64,000 nt of DNA from an uncultured Ruminococcus sp. (lineage in GTDB: Bacteria; Bacillota; Clostridia; Oscillospirales; CAG-272). The stretch is taken from contig CACWOQ010000007.1 of NCBI GenBank assembly GCA_902762505.1, positions 26,198-90,197 on the forward strand. The letters are read 5' to 3'. Below the pieces are notes generated by a model. That model did no database searches and was not told the DNA's origin. It worked only from the letters and a program-made list of their open reading frames with translations. Below are positions 34,621 through 45,100 of this stretch, one piece after another. The position numbers were made by a program, and so were the translations under genes. Within the stretch, counting starts at the first letter, position 1; every line of letters begins with the position of its first letter.

Positions 34621-37518
34621 ATGTCTAAGGTGAAATCGGAATATGAAGTTGAAGAGCTATATATTGACAGATTGGATGAGATGGGATACGAATATGTATC
34701 CTTGAAGAATTATGACGACGTTTGCGCTAACTTCAGGGAACAGTTTTGCAAACTGAACGCAAAGGAACTGATTGCCGCTAAGGGAACCGCCGAACTTTCG
34801 GATACTGAATTTGACCGTATCATGATACGGTTGGATAATCACACAATATATGAGTCTGCCAGAATTCTTCGCGAGAAATGGGTTCTGGAGCTTGATAACG
34901 GGAAAACCATTTACGTCGAGTTCTTTACCGGAGACGAGACAAGAAACATATATCAGGTCACCCATCAGATAACGATGGACCCCGCGCACAAGGACGACGT
35001 TCTGTATAAGAACAGGTATGACGTGACAATTCTCATAAACGGGCTTCCGCTTGTACAGACAGAATTGAAACGTCCCGGAATTGAAATCAACGAGGCGATA
35101 AATCAGATAAACCGCTACAGACGGTTTTCTTTCCGCGGACTTTTCCGATATATCCAGCTGTTTGTCGTTTCAAACTCTACCATGACAAAGTACTGCGCCA
35201 ACATAAACGAAAACGACCCGTTCGGACATAAACAGGATATTCTGAAATCTCTGACTTTCTTCTGGACTGACGAGAACAACGTCCGTGTAAACAAACTGAT
35301 GGACTTTACAAACGCTTTTCTGACTAAGTTCCATCTGACCGAGATGCTGAGCAAGTACTTTGTTATCAAAGACACTGAACCGGTCCTGCTGATAATGAGG
35401 CCTTATCAGGTTTATGCCGTAAAACGCGCATTTGACCGTATTATCATGGCAGATATGAACGGCTATGTTTTCCACACAACCGGCTCGGGCAAGACGCTGA
35501 CCAGCTACAAGCTTGCCTCGCTGCTCCGCGACGACCGCCGGATTGACAAGGTGTTCTTCCTTATCGACCGGAGCGACCTTGACTACCAGACCGTTGACGA
35601 GTACAACAGCTTTGAAGCCGGATGCGTCGACCAGACGGACAGTACGTACAATCTGGTAAAAGACCTTCAGGATACTTCAAAATCGCTGATTATCACGACG
35701 ATTCAGAAGATGGCGACGGCGCTTCGTTCCGAGAAGTATGACGCTGTTATGGACGCGTTCAAACAGCAGAAATGCGTTTTCATTATTGATGAATGCCACC
35801 GTTCGCAGTTTGGAAAAATGCACGCTCAGATTTGCAAGCATTTTCAGAACTCCAACTATATCGGATTTACCGGAACACCCATATTTGCCGAGAACAAAGG
35901 TCCTCAGGGACAGACGACGGCGGATATTTTCCGCTCAGGAACGCTTGACCCGTGCATCCATAAGTATATGATTAAAGAGGCTATTGCCGACGGCAACGTG
36001 CTCCGCTTTTCCGTTGAGTATATGAGAAGCGTTTCCGTTACCGGCGTCCGGGATTCCCGGATTGACCCCAAGGCGCTTGATGACGCGGAATACTGCAGGC
36101 GCCACAAGATTGACCTGGACGAGCTGTATCACTCCGACAAGCGGATTGCGGCCGTATCCAATGATATACTCGGACATCTGAGCCAGCATACCAGGCTTGA
36201 AAACAACAGCGTCTATACCGCAATATTTGCAATTGACAAGATTGAAACGCTTGTGAAATACTACGAGTATATGAAGGCTCACAATCCGAACAATTACAAA
36301 ATTGCCGCTATATTTACGTATCAGGCCAATCAGGATATGGAGGAAAGCCCGGACAAGCATGCCGCCGAGCAGCTGGAAGCCTGTATGAAGGATTACAACA
36401 AGACTTTCGGAACCGATTATGACCTGAGCAAATTTGACGCCTACCGCAAAGATATATCCAAACGTATGAAGCAGAAAGACCTGCCGCAGGTAGATTTGCT
36501 TCTTGTCGTGAATATGTTCCTGACGGGCTTTGACAGCAAGCCGACGAACACACTGTTCCTTGATAAAAACCTGGTGTGGCATTCTCTGGTTCAGGCGTAT
36601 AGCCGTACCAACCGCGTCGATAAGGTGACAAAGCAGTTCGGTCAAATCGTCACGTACCGCAACATAAAGAAGGCTCAGGACGACGCTCTGAAGCTCTATT
36701 CCGGAGACGGCGACCCGAATGCGTATCTTTTGCAGTCATATGATTACTACGTTGCCGAGTATTACAAGCAGGTTGAGGTACTGCGTTCCGTTACGCCAAC
36801 GCCCGACGACGCCGGAAACCTTCAGTCTGAAGACGATATCAGAGCGTTTGTTGTTACGTTCAGAATGCTGGCGGGTATTCTCAGCACGCTGAAGACGTTT
36901 TCAAAGTTCGACTGGGCGGACCTGGCGCCGGCGCTTGACGAGGACGAGTACGCCGATTTCAAGTCATGGTACCTGTATTATTATGATAAACACGGAAAGA
37001 ACAGCAAAGAATCCATTCTTGTTGACGTGGACTTCAATATCGAGCTTGTCAGAACCGATAAAATCAACGTGGTCTATATCCTTAACCTTTTGAAGGATAT
37101 CAACCGCAGAGACAAGGTGGAAATGGCAAAGTCAATCGACCTGATTCTGCGTGAGATTGAACGTTCGGACAACGAGAAGATGCGTTACAAACGTGATATT
37201 ATGAAGACGTTCGTAACAGAGCGGTTCTTCGAGCTTGACCCGGACGCGGACATCATCGAGGCTTATAACGAGTATGAGCGTGAAATGCTGCAGGCCGATA
37301 TAGAGTCGTTTGCGACGGAGAACGGTCTGAGCGACGAGCTTGTCTCACGAATCCTGCACCAGTATTTCATGGATACGAAGAGCGTAACGCGCGAATTCTT
37401 AAGGCAGACATTCCTTTCCGGCGGCGTTAAGGGTCTTTTGAAACAGACAGTTCTGATTGATAAGACGCTGGATTTTCTGACCGATTGTTACAATAAATTT
37501 ACCGCCGAAGGCGAGTGA
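34621..37518 (+). CDS. hsdR: Type I restriction enzyme, R subunit
   Basis: ATG at 34621 follows GACAGGAGGATATGTC; the in-frame codon at 34438 lies before the promoter and is rejected. The 965-residue protein has an N-terminal nuclease region (ELDNGKTIYVEFFTGDE, then LPLVQTELKRPG with a PD-(D/E)xK-like Glu-x-Lys, about 140-155) and a superfamily 2 motor with Walker A TTGSGKT (about 283-289) and DEAD-like IIDECHRSQFG (about 392-402). GFTGTP and a late TGFDSKPTNTLFLDK complete the motor. It cuts unmethylated DNA after translocation, as part of the HsdR2M2S complex. It heads a four-gene operon with hsdM, hsdS and a membrane protein. Confidence 0.95.
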   Translation: MSKVKSEYEVEELYIDRLDEMGYEYVSLKNYDDVCANFREQFCKLNAKELIAAKGTAELSDTEFDRIMIRLDNHTIYESARILREKWVLELDNGKTIYVEFFTGDETRNIYQVTHQITMDPAHKDDVLYKNRYDVTILINGLPLVQTELKRPGIEINEAINQINRYRRFSFRGLFRYIQLFVVSNSTMTKYCANINENDPFGHKQDILKSLTFFWTDENNVRVNKLMDFTNAFLTKFHLTEMLSKYFVIKDTEPVLLIMRPYQVYAVKRAFDRIIMADMNGYVFHTTGSGKTLTSYKLASLLRDDRRIDKVFFLIDRSDLDYQTVDEYNSFEAGCVDQTDSTYNLVKDLQDTSKSLIITTIQKMATALRSEKYDAVMDAFKQQKCVFIIDECHRSQFGKMHAQICKHFQNSNYIGFTGTPIFAENKGPQGQTTADIFRSGTLDPCIHKYMIKEAIADGNVLRFSVEYMRSVSVTGVRDSRIDPKALDDAEYCRRHKIDLDELYHSDKRIAAVSNDILGHLSQHTRLENNSVYTAIFAIDKIETLVKYYEYMKAHNPNNYKIAAIFTYQANQDMEESPDKHAAEQLEACMKDYNKTFGTDYDLSKFDAYRKDISKRMKQKDLPQVDLLLVVNMFLTGFDSKPTNTLFLDKNLVWHSLVQAYSRTNRVDKVTKQFGQIVTYRNIKKAQDDALKLYSGDGDPNAYLLQSYDYYVAEYYKQVEVLRSVTPTPDDAGNLQSEDDIRAFVVTFRMLAGILSTLKTFSKFDWADLAPALDEDEYADFKSWYLYYYDKHGKNSKESILVDVDFNIELVRTDKINVVYILNLLKDINRRDKVEMAKSIDLILREIERSDNEKMRYKRDIMKTFVTERFFELDPDADIIEAYNEYEREMLQADIESFATENGLSDELVSRILHQYFMDTKSVTREFLRQTFLSGGVKGLLKQTVLIDKTLDFLTDCYNKFTAEGE

Positions 37519-37531
37519 GAGAAGGTATAAA

Positions 37532-39109
37532 ATGGCTGATAACGTAAAAGCGAAATCCGACGAGCTTGCAAAACAGCTCTGGGCAATTGCAAACGAGTTC
37601 CGCGGCAATATGGACGCATCGGAATTCAAGAACTATATTCTCGGACTGATTTTCTACCGTTACCTGAGTGAGAGAACGGAAAACTATATGGACGACCTTC
37701 TCAAGGACGACGGTATTTCATATCGCGAAGCTCTGAAAAATGATGATTATGCCGAAATCGTAAGAGGCTGGTCAATGTCTCATCTCGGCTATATCATAGA
37801 ACCGAAGCACCTTTGGAATTCTCTTATAGACCGAATCCGCGGCTCGGAATTCACCGTTGAAGACCTTGAAAAAGCCGTAAACGCTCTGACCGCTTCCACC
37901 ATCGGGCAGGAGTCGGAGGCTGCGTTCCGCGGACTGTTCAACGATATGAATCTTAAAGCCGACCACCTCGGACGCGAGGTTTCCGAGAGAACGGCTCTTA
38001 TCTCAAAGGTCATGCTGAGAATCAACGACCTGAGCTTCGATGCAAAGGATACGACGTTTGACTACCTTGGGACCGCGTATATGCAGCTTATAGGCCTGTT
38101 CCAGAGCGGAGCCGGAAAGAAAGCCGGAGAATTCTTCACCGCCACCTGCGCCTCGATTCTGGTCGCCAGGCTTGCGACGTCCGGTCTATCCGAGGCGAAG
38201 AATATCTGTGACCCCTGCGCCGGCTCCGGGTCCCTGCTTCTGGAAGTCAAAAACAACCTTTCCGGTCATAAAGTCTGGCATTACTATTCTCAGGAGCTCA
38301 ACAGCACAACCTACAACCTGAACCGTATGAACATGCTGCTTCACGGGGTACCGTATTACTGCTTCACCGCCTACAACGACGACACGCTGAAAAAAGATAA
38401 CTTCTACGAGAACGGGATGCCCGTTCTGTTTGACGTGCAGGTAAGCAACCCTCCGTATTCCGCACCGAACTCCGCAGCGGACCCGTCTTTTCTCGATGAC
38501 CCCAGATACTCGGCATGCGGAGCGCTGGCTCCGAAGTCGAAAGCCGACCTGCAGTTTGTCGAACATATGGTGTTTCATATGAGCGAGGACGGAAGAATCG
38601 CCGTTCTTCTGCCTCACGGCGTTCTGTTCCGCGGAGCCGCCGAAGAAAAGATACGTAAATGGCTGATTGAGAGCCAGAACGTTATTGACGCCGTAATCGG
38701 ACTGCCCGCGAACCTGTTCCACGGCACAAGTATCCCGGTTGCTGTTCTGGTCATGAAGCGTAATCGCAACGGCAATTCGGATAATATTCTTTTTATCGAC
38801 GCGTCAAAGGAATTCGAAAAAGGCAAGACGCAGAACGTACTGCGTGAAACGGATATCAAGCGCATCGTTTCCGCCTACGAAAACCGCGTTGACGTTCCGC
38901 AGTACGCTCACGTCGCGGCCATGGACGAAATCCGTGCAAACGACTTCAATTTAAACATCCCGAGATACGTTGATACCGCCGAAAAAGAAGAGGAAATTGA
39001 CCTGCAAAAGCTTACGTCCGATATGAAGAAGACGGATGAGGAGATTGCAGCCGTTTCAGATTCTCTTAAAGAGTCATTTGCTCAGCTCGGCTTGGAATTT
39101 CCGTTCTGA
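37532..39109 (+). CDS. hsdM: Type I restriction-modification DNA methyltransferase, M subunit
   Basis: The 525-residue adenine methyltransferase starts 13 bp after hsdR. It has an N-terminal HsdM domain (about 8-145), the SAM-binding region AGEFFTATCASILVARLA and NICDPCAGSGSLLLEV (about 195-240), and catalytic motif IV as SNPPYSAP (about 307-314). With HsdS it methylates the recognition site and protects host DNA. The spelling FFTATCASIL differs slightly from the common FYTPxxVAxL, which is seen in this subfamily. All motifs appear intact. Confidence 0.95.
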   Translation: MADNVKAKSDELAKQLWAIANEFRGNMDASEFKNYILGLIFYRYLSERTENYMDDLLKDDGISYREALKNDDYAEIVRGWSMSHLGYIIEPKHLWNSLIDRIRGSEFTVEDLEKAVNALTASTIGQESEAAFRGLFNDMNLKADHLGREVSERTALISKVMLRINDLSFDAKDTTFDYLGTAYMQLIGLFQSGAGKKAGEFFTATCASILVARLATSGLSEAKNICDPCAGSGSLLLEVKNNLSGHKVWHYYSQELNSTTYNLNRMNMLLHGVPYYCFTAYNDDTLKKDNFYENGMPVLFDVQVSNPPYSAPNSAADPSFLDDPRYSACGALAPKSKADLQFVEHMVFHMSEDGRIAVLLPHGVLFRGAAEEKIRKWLIESQNVIDAVIGLPANLFHGTSIPVAVLVMKRNRNGNSDNILFIDASKEFEKGKTQNVLRETDIKRIVSAYENRVDVPQYAHVAAMDEIRANDFNLNIPRYVDTAEKEEEIDLQKLTSDMKKTDEEIAAVSDSLKESFAQLGLEFPF

Positions 39110-39117
39110 GGTGCGCT

Positions 39118-40299
39118 ATGAGCGAAGCAAAGAAAAACGTACCGAAACTGAGATTTCCGGAGTTTAACGACGCTTGGGAACAGCGTAAGCTTGAAGACGT
39201 AGTCGAATTCTTGGATACAATGCGTAAACCTTTAGAGGGAGCTAAGAGAGTATCTGGCCCTTATCCTTATTATGGTGCATCTGGAATCGTTGATTATGTT
39301 GATGGATATTTGTTTGATGAGGAACTTATATTACTCAGTGAAGATGGTGCAAATATTACAGACAGAAATTACCCTGTATGTTTCTTGGCATCAGGTAAAT
39401 ACTGGGTTAATAACCATGCTCATGTATTAAAAACAAAATCTGGAAATGAAAATAATTTCATTTGTAATTCCTTAGAAAGAAAGGATTATAAACAGTACAA
39501 CTCAGGTATGGCAATGCCAAAGTTGAATCAAGAAGTGTGCAGAGGAATTCCTGTTAGTTGTCCGAGTTATGATGAACAAAAGAAAATAGGTGACTATTTT
39601 AGAAATCTCGACAACCTTATCACCCTTCATCAGCGCAAGTTGTCTGAGATTAAAGAATACAAGAAATCAATGCTGCAGAAAATGTTTCCGAAGGAAGGCG
39701 AAACAGTCCCGGAAATCAGATTCCCCGGCTTCACCGGCGCTTGGGAACAGCGTAAGGTTGGAGAGCTCTTAACAGAACGTAATGAACAAACACCGATGAG
39801 TAGTGAGTATCCACTCATGGCATTTATTGCTAACGAAGGTGTTACGTCCAAAGGGGAGCGTTATGACAGGAGCGCCTTGGTCAAAGACACCGTTGGAAAG
39901 TTATATAAAAGAACCGAGTTTGGAGATTTTATCTACAGTTCAAACAATCTTGAAACGGGGTCGATAGGCTTGAATAAGTACGGAAAAGCCTGCATTTCTC
40001 CCGTTTATAGCATCTTTTATCCAACAGGAATAGCGGATTCAAATTTTCTTGGAAGGCGATTGGTAAGAAGAGATTTTATCAATGCAATGGTGAAGTGGCG
40101 TCAAGGTGTCATATATGGTCAGTGGCGCATTCAAGAGTCTGACTTTGTGAGAATTGAAGTGGCAGTTCCATCACTTGACGAACAGCGCAAAATTGGTGCT
40201 TTCTTAGACCAACTCGACAACATTATCGCCCTTCATCAGCGTAAGCTTGACGAAACAAAAGAATACAAAAAGTGCCTGCTTCAGCAGATGTTCGTATAG
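39118..40299 (+). CDS. hsdS: Type I restriction specificity subunit
   Basis: The 393-residue protein has two target recognition domains. Each begins with a matching PKLRFPEFNDAWEQRKL / PEIRFPGFTGAWEQRKV and ends with a conserved helix (LITLHQRKLSEIKEYKKSML / IIALHQRKLDETKEYKKCLL). The domains are AT-rich compared with the conserved parts, which fits exchange of recognition domains. It starts 8 bp after hsdM. Only one hsdS is present and the internal repeats are direct, so I see no inversion switch. The recognised DNA sequence cannot be predicted. Confidence 0.93.
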   Translation: MSEAKKNVPKLRFPEFNDAWEQRKLEDVVEFLDTMRKPLEGAKRVSGPYPYYGASGIVDYVDGYLFDEELILLSEDGANITDRNYPVCFLASGKYWVNNHAHVLKTKSGNENNFICNSLERKDYKQYNSGMAMPKLNQEVCRGIPVSCPSYDEQKKIGDYFRNLDNLITLHQRKLSEIKEYKKSMLQKMFPKEGETVPEIRFPGFTGAWEQRKVGELLTERNEQTPMSSEYPLMAFIANEGVTSKGERYDRSALVKDTVGKLYKRTEFGDFIYSSNNLETGSIGLNKYGKACISPVYSIFYPTGIADSNFLGRRLVRRDFINAMVKWRQGVIYGQWRIQESDFVRIEVAVPSLDEQRKIGAFLDQLDNIIALHQRKLDETKEYKKCLLQQMFV

Positions 40300-40326
40300 A
40301 AATAAAAAGCTATCTGGAGATATAAA

Positions 40327-41103
40327 ATGACAAAAGACAAAAACAATACACCGGCACCTGCCGCCGATACCAAGAATACACCGGCGCAGAACGGCGGGAA
40401 CGCTCAGAACAAAAACAACAACAATCAGAATAACAAGAATAATCAAAATCAAAATCAGAAGCAAAAGCAGAATCAGAGCCGGAAAAATCAAAACCGGCAG
40501 AATCAAAACCAAGACAATAACGGCAATAAGAAAAACAAGCTTTCGGTCAAGGATGAATTTGAACTGCGCGAAAAGCGGTTGAAGCTTGTTTACAGGGTTC
40601 TGTACGTTGCGGCAATCCTGTGGGCGGCTGTGATAATTACGTTAAGCAGGACTGAGATTACAACAATCGTTGCACCGTTCTATGCATTTCTGCTGTCCGT
40701 TTCGAGTGTGTTCATCATAAGAGTTGTAAAATACGCGCTCGGTGAGCTGCGCTGCATGAAAATAATCGAACAAGCTGACGACTCTACGAAAACGGACGCG
40801 GAAACAAGTTACGGTTACATATGGTCGCTCTTCGGTCTGTCCCTCGTGATTCACGCTGCTTTGTTACTGTTCAACGTAGCAGTCGGCAATGTGTTCACGT
40901 TGAAGTTTTTCCTGATTACGTTTGCCGTGTGCGGCGTAATTCATCTTGCGTTTAATATCGTTGACCTGGTATTTGCAATATTAAAGAAGCCGCTTAAGCA
41001 GGGATATAAGAAGTCCTCGGATATCGTGGGAGCCATCATCATAAACGTAACGGTATATTCAGTTTGCTCGCTGTTCCTGATGGCAGCGTTGGGCAACGCT
41101 TAA
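40327..41103 (+). CDS. Asn/Gln-rich membrane protein attached to the restriction operon
   Basis: The 258-residue protein begins 27 bp after hsdS with GGAGATATAAA before ATG. Residues about 22-72 are low complexity, almost all Asn, Gln and Lys. Residues about 85-258 hold four or five hydrophobic helices (for example VLYVAAILWAAVIITL, FYAFLLSVSSVFIIRVV, LFLMAALG). A soluble prion-like tail on a membrane protein is unusual for a restriction locus. Function unknown; it could be an unrelated passenger or an accessory sensor. Confidence 0.7.
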   Translation: MTKDKNNTPAPAADTKNTPAQNGGNAQNKNNNNQNNKNNQNQNQKQKQNQSRKNQNRQNQNQDNNGNKKNKLSVKDEFELREKRLKLVYRVLYVAAILWAAVIITLSRTEITTIVAPFYAFLLSVSSVFIIRVVKYALGELRCMKIIEQADDSTKTDAETSYGYIWSLFGLSLVIHAALLLFNVAVGNVFTLKFFLITFAVCGVIHLAFNIVDLVFAILKKPLKQGYKKSSDIVGAIIINVTVYSVCSLFLMAALGNA

Positions 41104-41129
41104 GCTTCGGTGTGATAACCGCAAAGGTT

Positions 41130-41140
41130 TCTGTCATAAT
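41130..41140 (+). promoter_or_regulatory. Element-wide motif TCTGTCATAAT, copy 4
   Basis: Exact copy, plus strand, 121 bp before the resolvase start. Confidence 0.5.
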
Positions 41141-41260
41141 CTGAGTGTACAATAAAACATTTCTTTTTCGGGACACCCTCCGGAAGCGTTCAGAAAGCGT
41201 TTTTCGGGAGGTTTCCTGAACAGATTTGGACTAACACCATTAAATGGACAGGAGGGCTGT

Positions 41261-41866
41261 ATGAGCGAAATATGGGGTTATGCGCGGTGCTCGACAGACG
41301 AGACGCGGCAGGATATTGACAGGCAGAAACGGGAACTGCTGAAGATGGGCGTTCCGGATGAACGGCACGTCTTCTTTGAATACGCGTCCGGAGCGTCAAA
41401 GGAGCGTAAGGAGCTTGTGCGGCTGTTTGAGACCGCAAAGCCGGGCGATACAATAGCGGCGACGGAGGTGTCGAGACTTACCCGCTCGACGCAGCATCTG
41501 TGCGAGATACTGGCGGAGGTACAGCAAAAGCATCTGTGCATCAGAATCGGAAGCTTTACCGTTGACTGCAGAACGGAAGACATAGACGCAATGACCAAGG
41601 GCATGCTCATGATGTGGGCGGTGTTCTCCGAGATGGAACGTGATATCATAAGCGAGCGCGTCAAATCGGGAATGCGCAACGCCGCAGCCAAGGGCAAGCA
41701 GATAGGAAGACCGACCACGACCGCGGACGCTCTGCCGCGTGACTTCTGGAGAACGTTGAAGCTGTATCAGCAGGGCACCATTACGGTGAGCGATATGGCG
41801 CATATGCTCAACTGCTCACGGACTACGGTATACAAGTACATGGACGTTGCGGGAGTACGGCGCTGA
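41261..41866 (+). CDS. Serine recombinase (resolvase/invertase family)
   Basis: The 201-residue protein has the resolvase catalytic domain: YARCSTDETRQDIDRQ (nucleophile Ser in residues 7-10), TEVSRLTRSTQHL (about 68-80) with catalytic arginines, and FSEMERDIISERVKSGM (about 122-138). A C-terminal HTH ends in ITVSDMAHMLNCSRTTVYKYM. It could resolve cointegrates or invert DNA; no pair of inverted crossover sites is seen nearby. It lies just left of the repeat-bounded HEPN-SNF2 cassette, which it might have helped to assemble. Confidence 0.9.
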   Translation: MSEIWGYARCSTDETRQDIDRQKRELLKMGVPDERHVFFEYASGASKERKELVRLFETAKPGDTIAATEVSRLTRSTQHLCEILAEVQQKHLCIRIGSFTVDCRTEDIDAMTKGMLMMWAVFSEMERDIISERVKSGMRNAAAKGKQIGRPTTTADALPRDFWRTLKLYQQGTITVSDMAHMLNCSRTTVYKYMDVAGVRR

Positions 41867-41908
41867 ACATACCGGATGAACAGAAACTGCAATTACAATA
41901 TAAGCACA

Positions 41909-41947
41909 TAAAGTCATAGGCGGAGAGTCTATGACTTTTATATTCGG
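41909..41947. repeat. 39-bp hairpin direct repeat, left copy
   Basis: Identical over 39 bp to 49317-49355. It contains the stem AAAGTCATAG-N9-CTATGACTTT followed by TATATTCGG, so it can work as a terminator in either direction. The gap 41867-42191 otherwise holds only the promoter at 42033. Confidence 0.88.
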
Positions 41948-42032
41948 TATCCGACCATAGTTTCCATATTGATACCATCGGAAAGATGATTTAATAAGAT
42001 TGTTATTGTAATTAAAATCCTGTAAAATGTAC

Positions 42033-42061
42033 TTGCAAAAACTCGAGTATTGTGATATAAT
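42033..42061 (+). promoter_or_regulatory. Promoter of the HEPN-SNF2 / GHKL cassette
   Basis: TTGCAA (42033-42038), 17 bp, TATAAT (42056-42061), leaving a leader of about 125 nt before the ATG at 42192. Confidence 0.8.
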
Positions 42062-42191
42062 GTCATTTGGGGTATTATTAGATTTTTAATATAGCCAGCA
42101 TAATGAAGTATCGGGACAGTGAGTGTTTAATACTTGCTGCGAGACTTCAATTCTTTATATAATGCAAACTTTTAAGGGTTGGTAGGGCAAG

Positions 42192-45100
42192 ATGTATAAC
42201 GACAATATCATTTTCATAATGAGCGATTATCTTCACAAGGCCGCGCAGGCACTTTCTGCGTGGCTTTCTGACATGCTTCCGAAATCCGGAAAAAACTGGT
42301 GGGAGGAGTGTGTACTTGCCAATCTAAACTATCCTCAAATAGAACTCATTGAGAAAAAAGGAATCACGAAACTTGAGGAATTAGACCTTTCCGCGCTGCT
42401 TCGTGTTGCCAATAAGTCATGGTATACCATGCGCGGATATGCGTATCTCCCTACCAGCGAGAGAGAATGTATACGTGATATGATTGGGGTTAGAAACAAC
42501 TGGGCTCATGTTGGTGTTGAGCTGCCGGGAAAGGATACAATCATTTCGGATATTCAATGCCTCATTCAGTTTTTCATTCAGGTTAATAGAAGTGAACTTG
42601 TCCCGGAACTGGAACAGCTCAAGGAGAGAGTAGCAAGACCGGATGCTTTAAAAAGTGAAACACGACCGAGCACGACGGTCGGCAAGGCTATCAAAGAACA
42701 GCCTGTAACAGAATCGAAGCACGATGACGGTATCACAGAAAAAAGTCTTGTGTATATTGTTGGAAATCCGGATACCAAGGGCATGGTTTTTTCCGTCACA
42801 CAGCTTGGCGGCACTAAGAAATACGAAGTGTTTGTTGAAGGTGCCCTGAAAACATATTATGATGGTCAGATTGCACTTGCGAATTCCGAGCCGGAGTATG
42901 AATGGGTAGATTCGGAGACGATGCGCAGTTATCTTTCCGCCTATCAGATTAATAACCCGTCAGCCGGAAATCTATATTCTTTGAACGCTGCGCGCATAGA
43001 TTTTGTGCCTTACCAGTTCCGCCCCGCTTTAAAATTGATAAAAGCCGACGAGCCGAGAATTCTTATCGCAGATAGTGTCGGCGTCGGTAAAACTATAGAA
43101 GCCGGCTTAATAATAAAAGAGCTTCAAGCCCGTTCCGATATGGAAAACATCTTGATTATTTGTCCCAAACCGCTTGTTGTGGACCGCAAATGGGAAAACG
43201 AGATGAAACGCTTCGACGAGGAATTTATACCTTTGGACGGCGCTACTCTTCGTCAGATAATATCAGATACTGACCGCGACGGGGAATGGCCTTCCCGCTA
43301 CGGAAAGGTAATTATTCCGTATTCCATTCTGGATGCCAATACGTACAACGGCAATCAATCAAAGCATAATAAGAGCTTTGGCCTGCTGCAGTTAGACCCG
43401 GCGCCGCACTTTGATTTGGTTATTATCGACGAGGTTCATCATTTACGCAACGGGAGCCTTGAAAAAGAAAAAGCATACGCTTATAAATGTGTTCATTATT
43501 TTTGTCAACACGCTGATGCAGTGGTAATGTTGACCGCAACTCCGCTGCAGACAAGCAATGACGACCTTTATACACTGCTTAACTTATTGCGTCCGGATGT
43601 AGTGATTGACAAAAAAAGCTTCGAAATGATGTCACGTCCCAATCCGTATATTTCTCAATGTGCCCATATTGTAAGAGCCGCAGGCGAAAACTGGCAAACG
43701 GAAGCATCCGAGGCGTTAAACAATGTATTAACGACACAATGGGGTGAAAATGTAATTGCATCCAACCCGTTGTTCGAACAAATCCGGAATGTTCTGAAAC
43801 AGGAAACGGTTACTCGGGAAGAACGTGTGAAACTGATTTCCGACATTGAATCCCTTCATAGTTTTAACATGATGTTGAACCGTACGAGAAGAAAGGATAT
43901 TCAGGATTTCTGCATCCGCAGAACACATACGTTGGAAAGCAGCTTTACCGAGCCGCAGCGTAAGCTTCATGACGCATTATTATCATTTGAGGTGGCTGCT
44001 CTTTCAAAATTGCACAGCGGGCGCGGCGCTAAATTTATGATGTCGACAATTCGGCGTCAGGCCGCAAGCTGTATATTCGGACTTGCTCCTCATATTCGGG
44101 ATATAATCGACCGCAGATTCAAACAGATGATAGATGACCCTGAATATGATTATGATGGAGATGAACTCAGCGACAGCGAACTCGAAGCGTTCCGTTCAAT
44201 TGCTGAAAACATACTCGAATTAGCGGACAATCTGCCCGAATATGACCCGAAATTTGATGATGTGCTCCGTATAATCAAGGAAAAGCAAAAATCAGAAAAC
44301 AATAAGATAATTCTGTTCAGCACATTCCGATACACATTGTATTACATCAAACGCAAACTACAGGATGCCGGCCTGCGCGTTGAACAGATTGACGGAAGCG
44401 TAAACAATGAAGACCGTCTTGATTATCGCGAGCGGTTTGAACTTCCGAAAAACAATCCCGATGCTATCGACATCATACTCTTTACCGAAGTCGGTTCCGA
44501 AGGCTTGGACTATCAGTTCTGTGATATGATGATAAACTACGATTTACCGTGGAATCCCATGCGTATCGAGCAAAGAATCGGCAGAATAGACCGTCGTGGT
44601 CAGGGAAGCGAAGTTGTAAATATATATAATATCATTACCAGCGACACTGTTGATGCGGATATATATGACCGTTGTCTTTCTCGCATTGGCGTATTTGAAG
44701 GCAGCATAGGAGAGTGCGACGAAATCCTCGGTGAAATCGGCAGACAGATTGAAATGATTGCGATGGATACCGACCTTACCGACGAGGAACGCAAAGAAAA
44801 GCTCGAACAAATAGCGGATAATGAGGTGCGCAAAGCTCAAGAGCTAAATAAACTTGAAAACGAGGAAAAGGAACTGTTCGGATTTGATTTGTCGAATTAT
44901 ACGATGTCAAAGGAAATCCAGGAGGCGGAAAGCCCGTTCCTTTCACCGAGAAGCATACAGCACCTTGTAGAAATGTATCTTAATCATCGCTTGGAAGGAA
45001 GCAATTATATTCTGGGCGATGGTCCTATGAAAACTCTGCGTCTCAGTGCCGTAGCGCGTTCAGAAATCCTTACCGACCTCAGAAAACTGACAGGTCTGCG

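Noticed and set aside
39118..40299. Phase-variable inversion of hsdS
   Set aside because: The internal hsdS repeats are direct and no second hsdS fragment or inverted site was found, although a serine recombinase is nearby.
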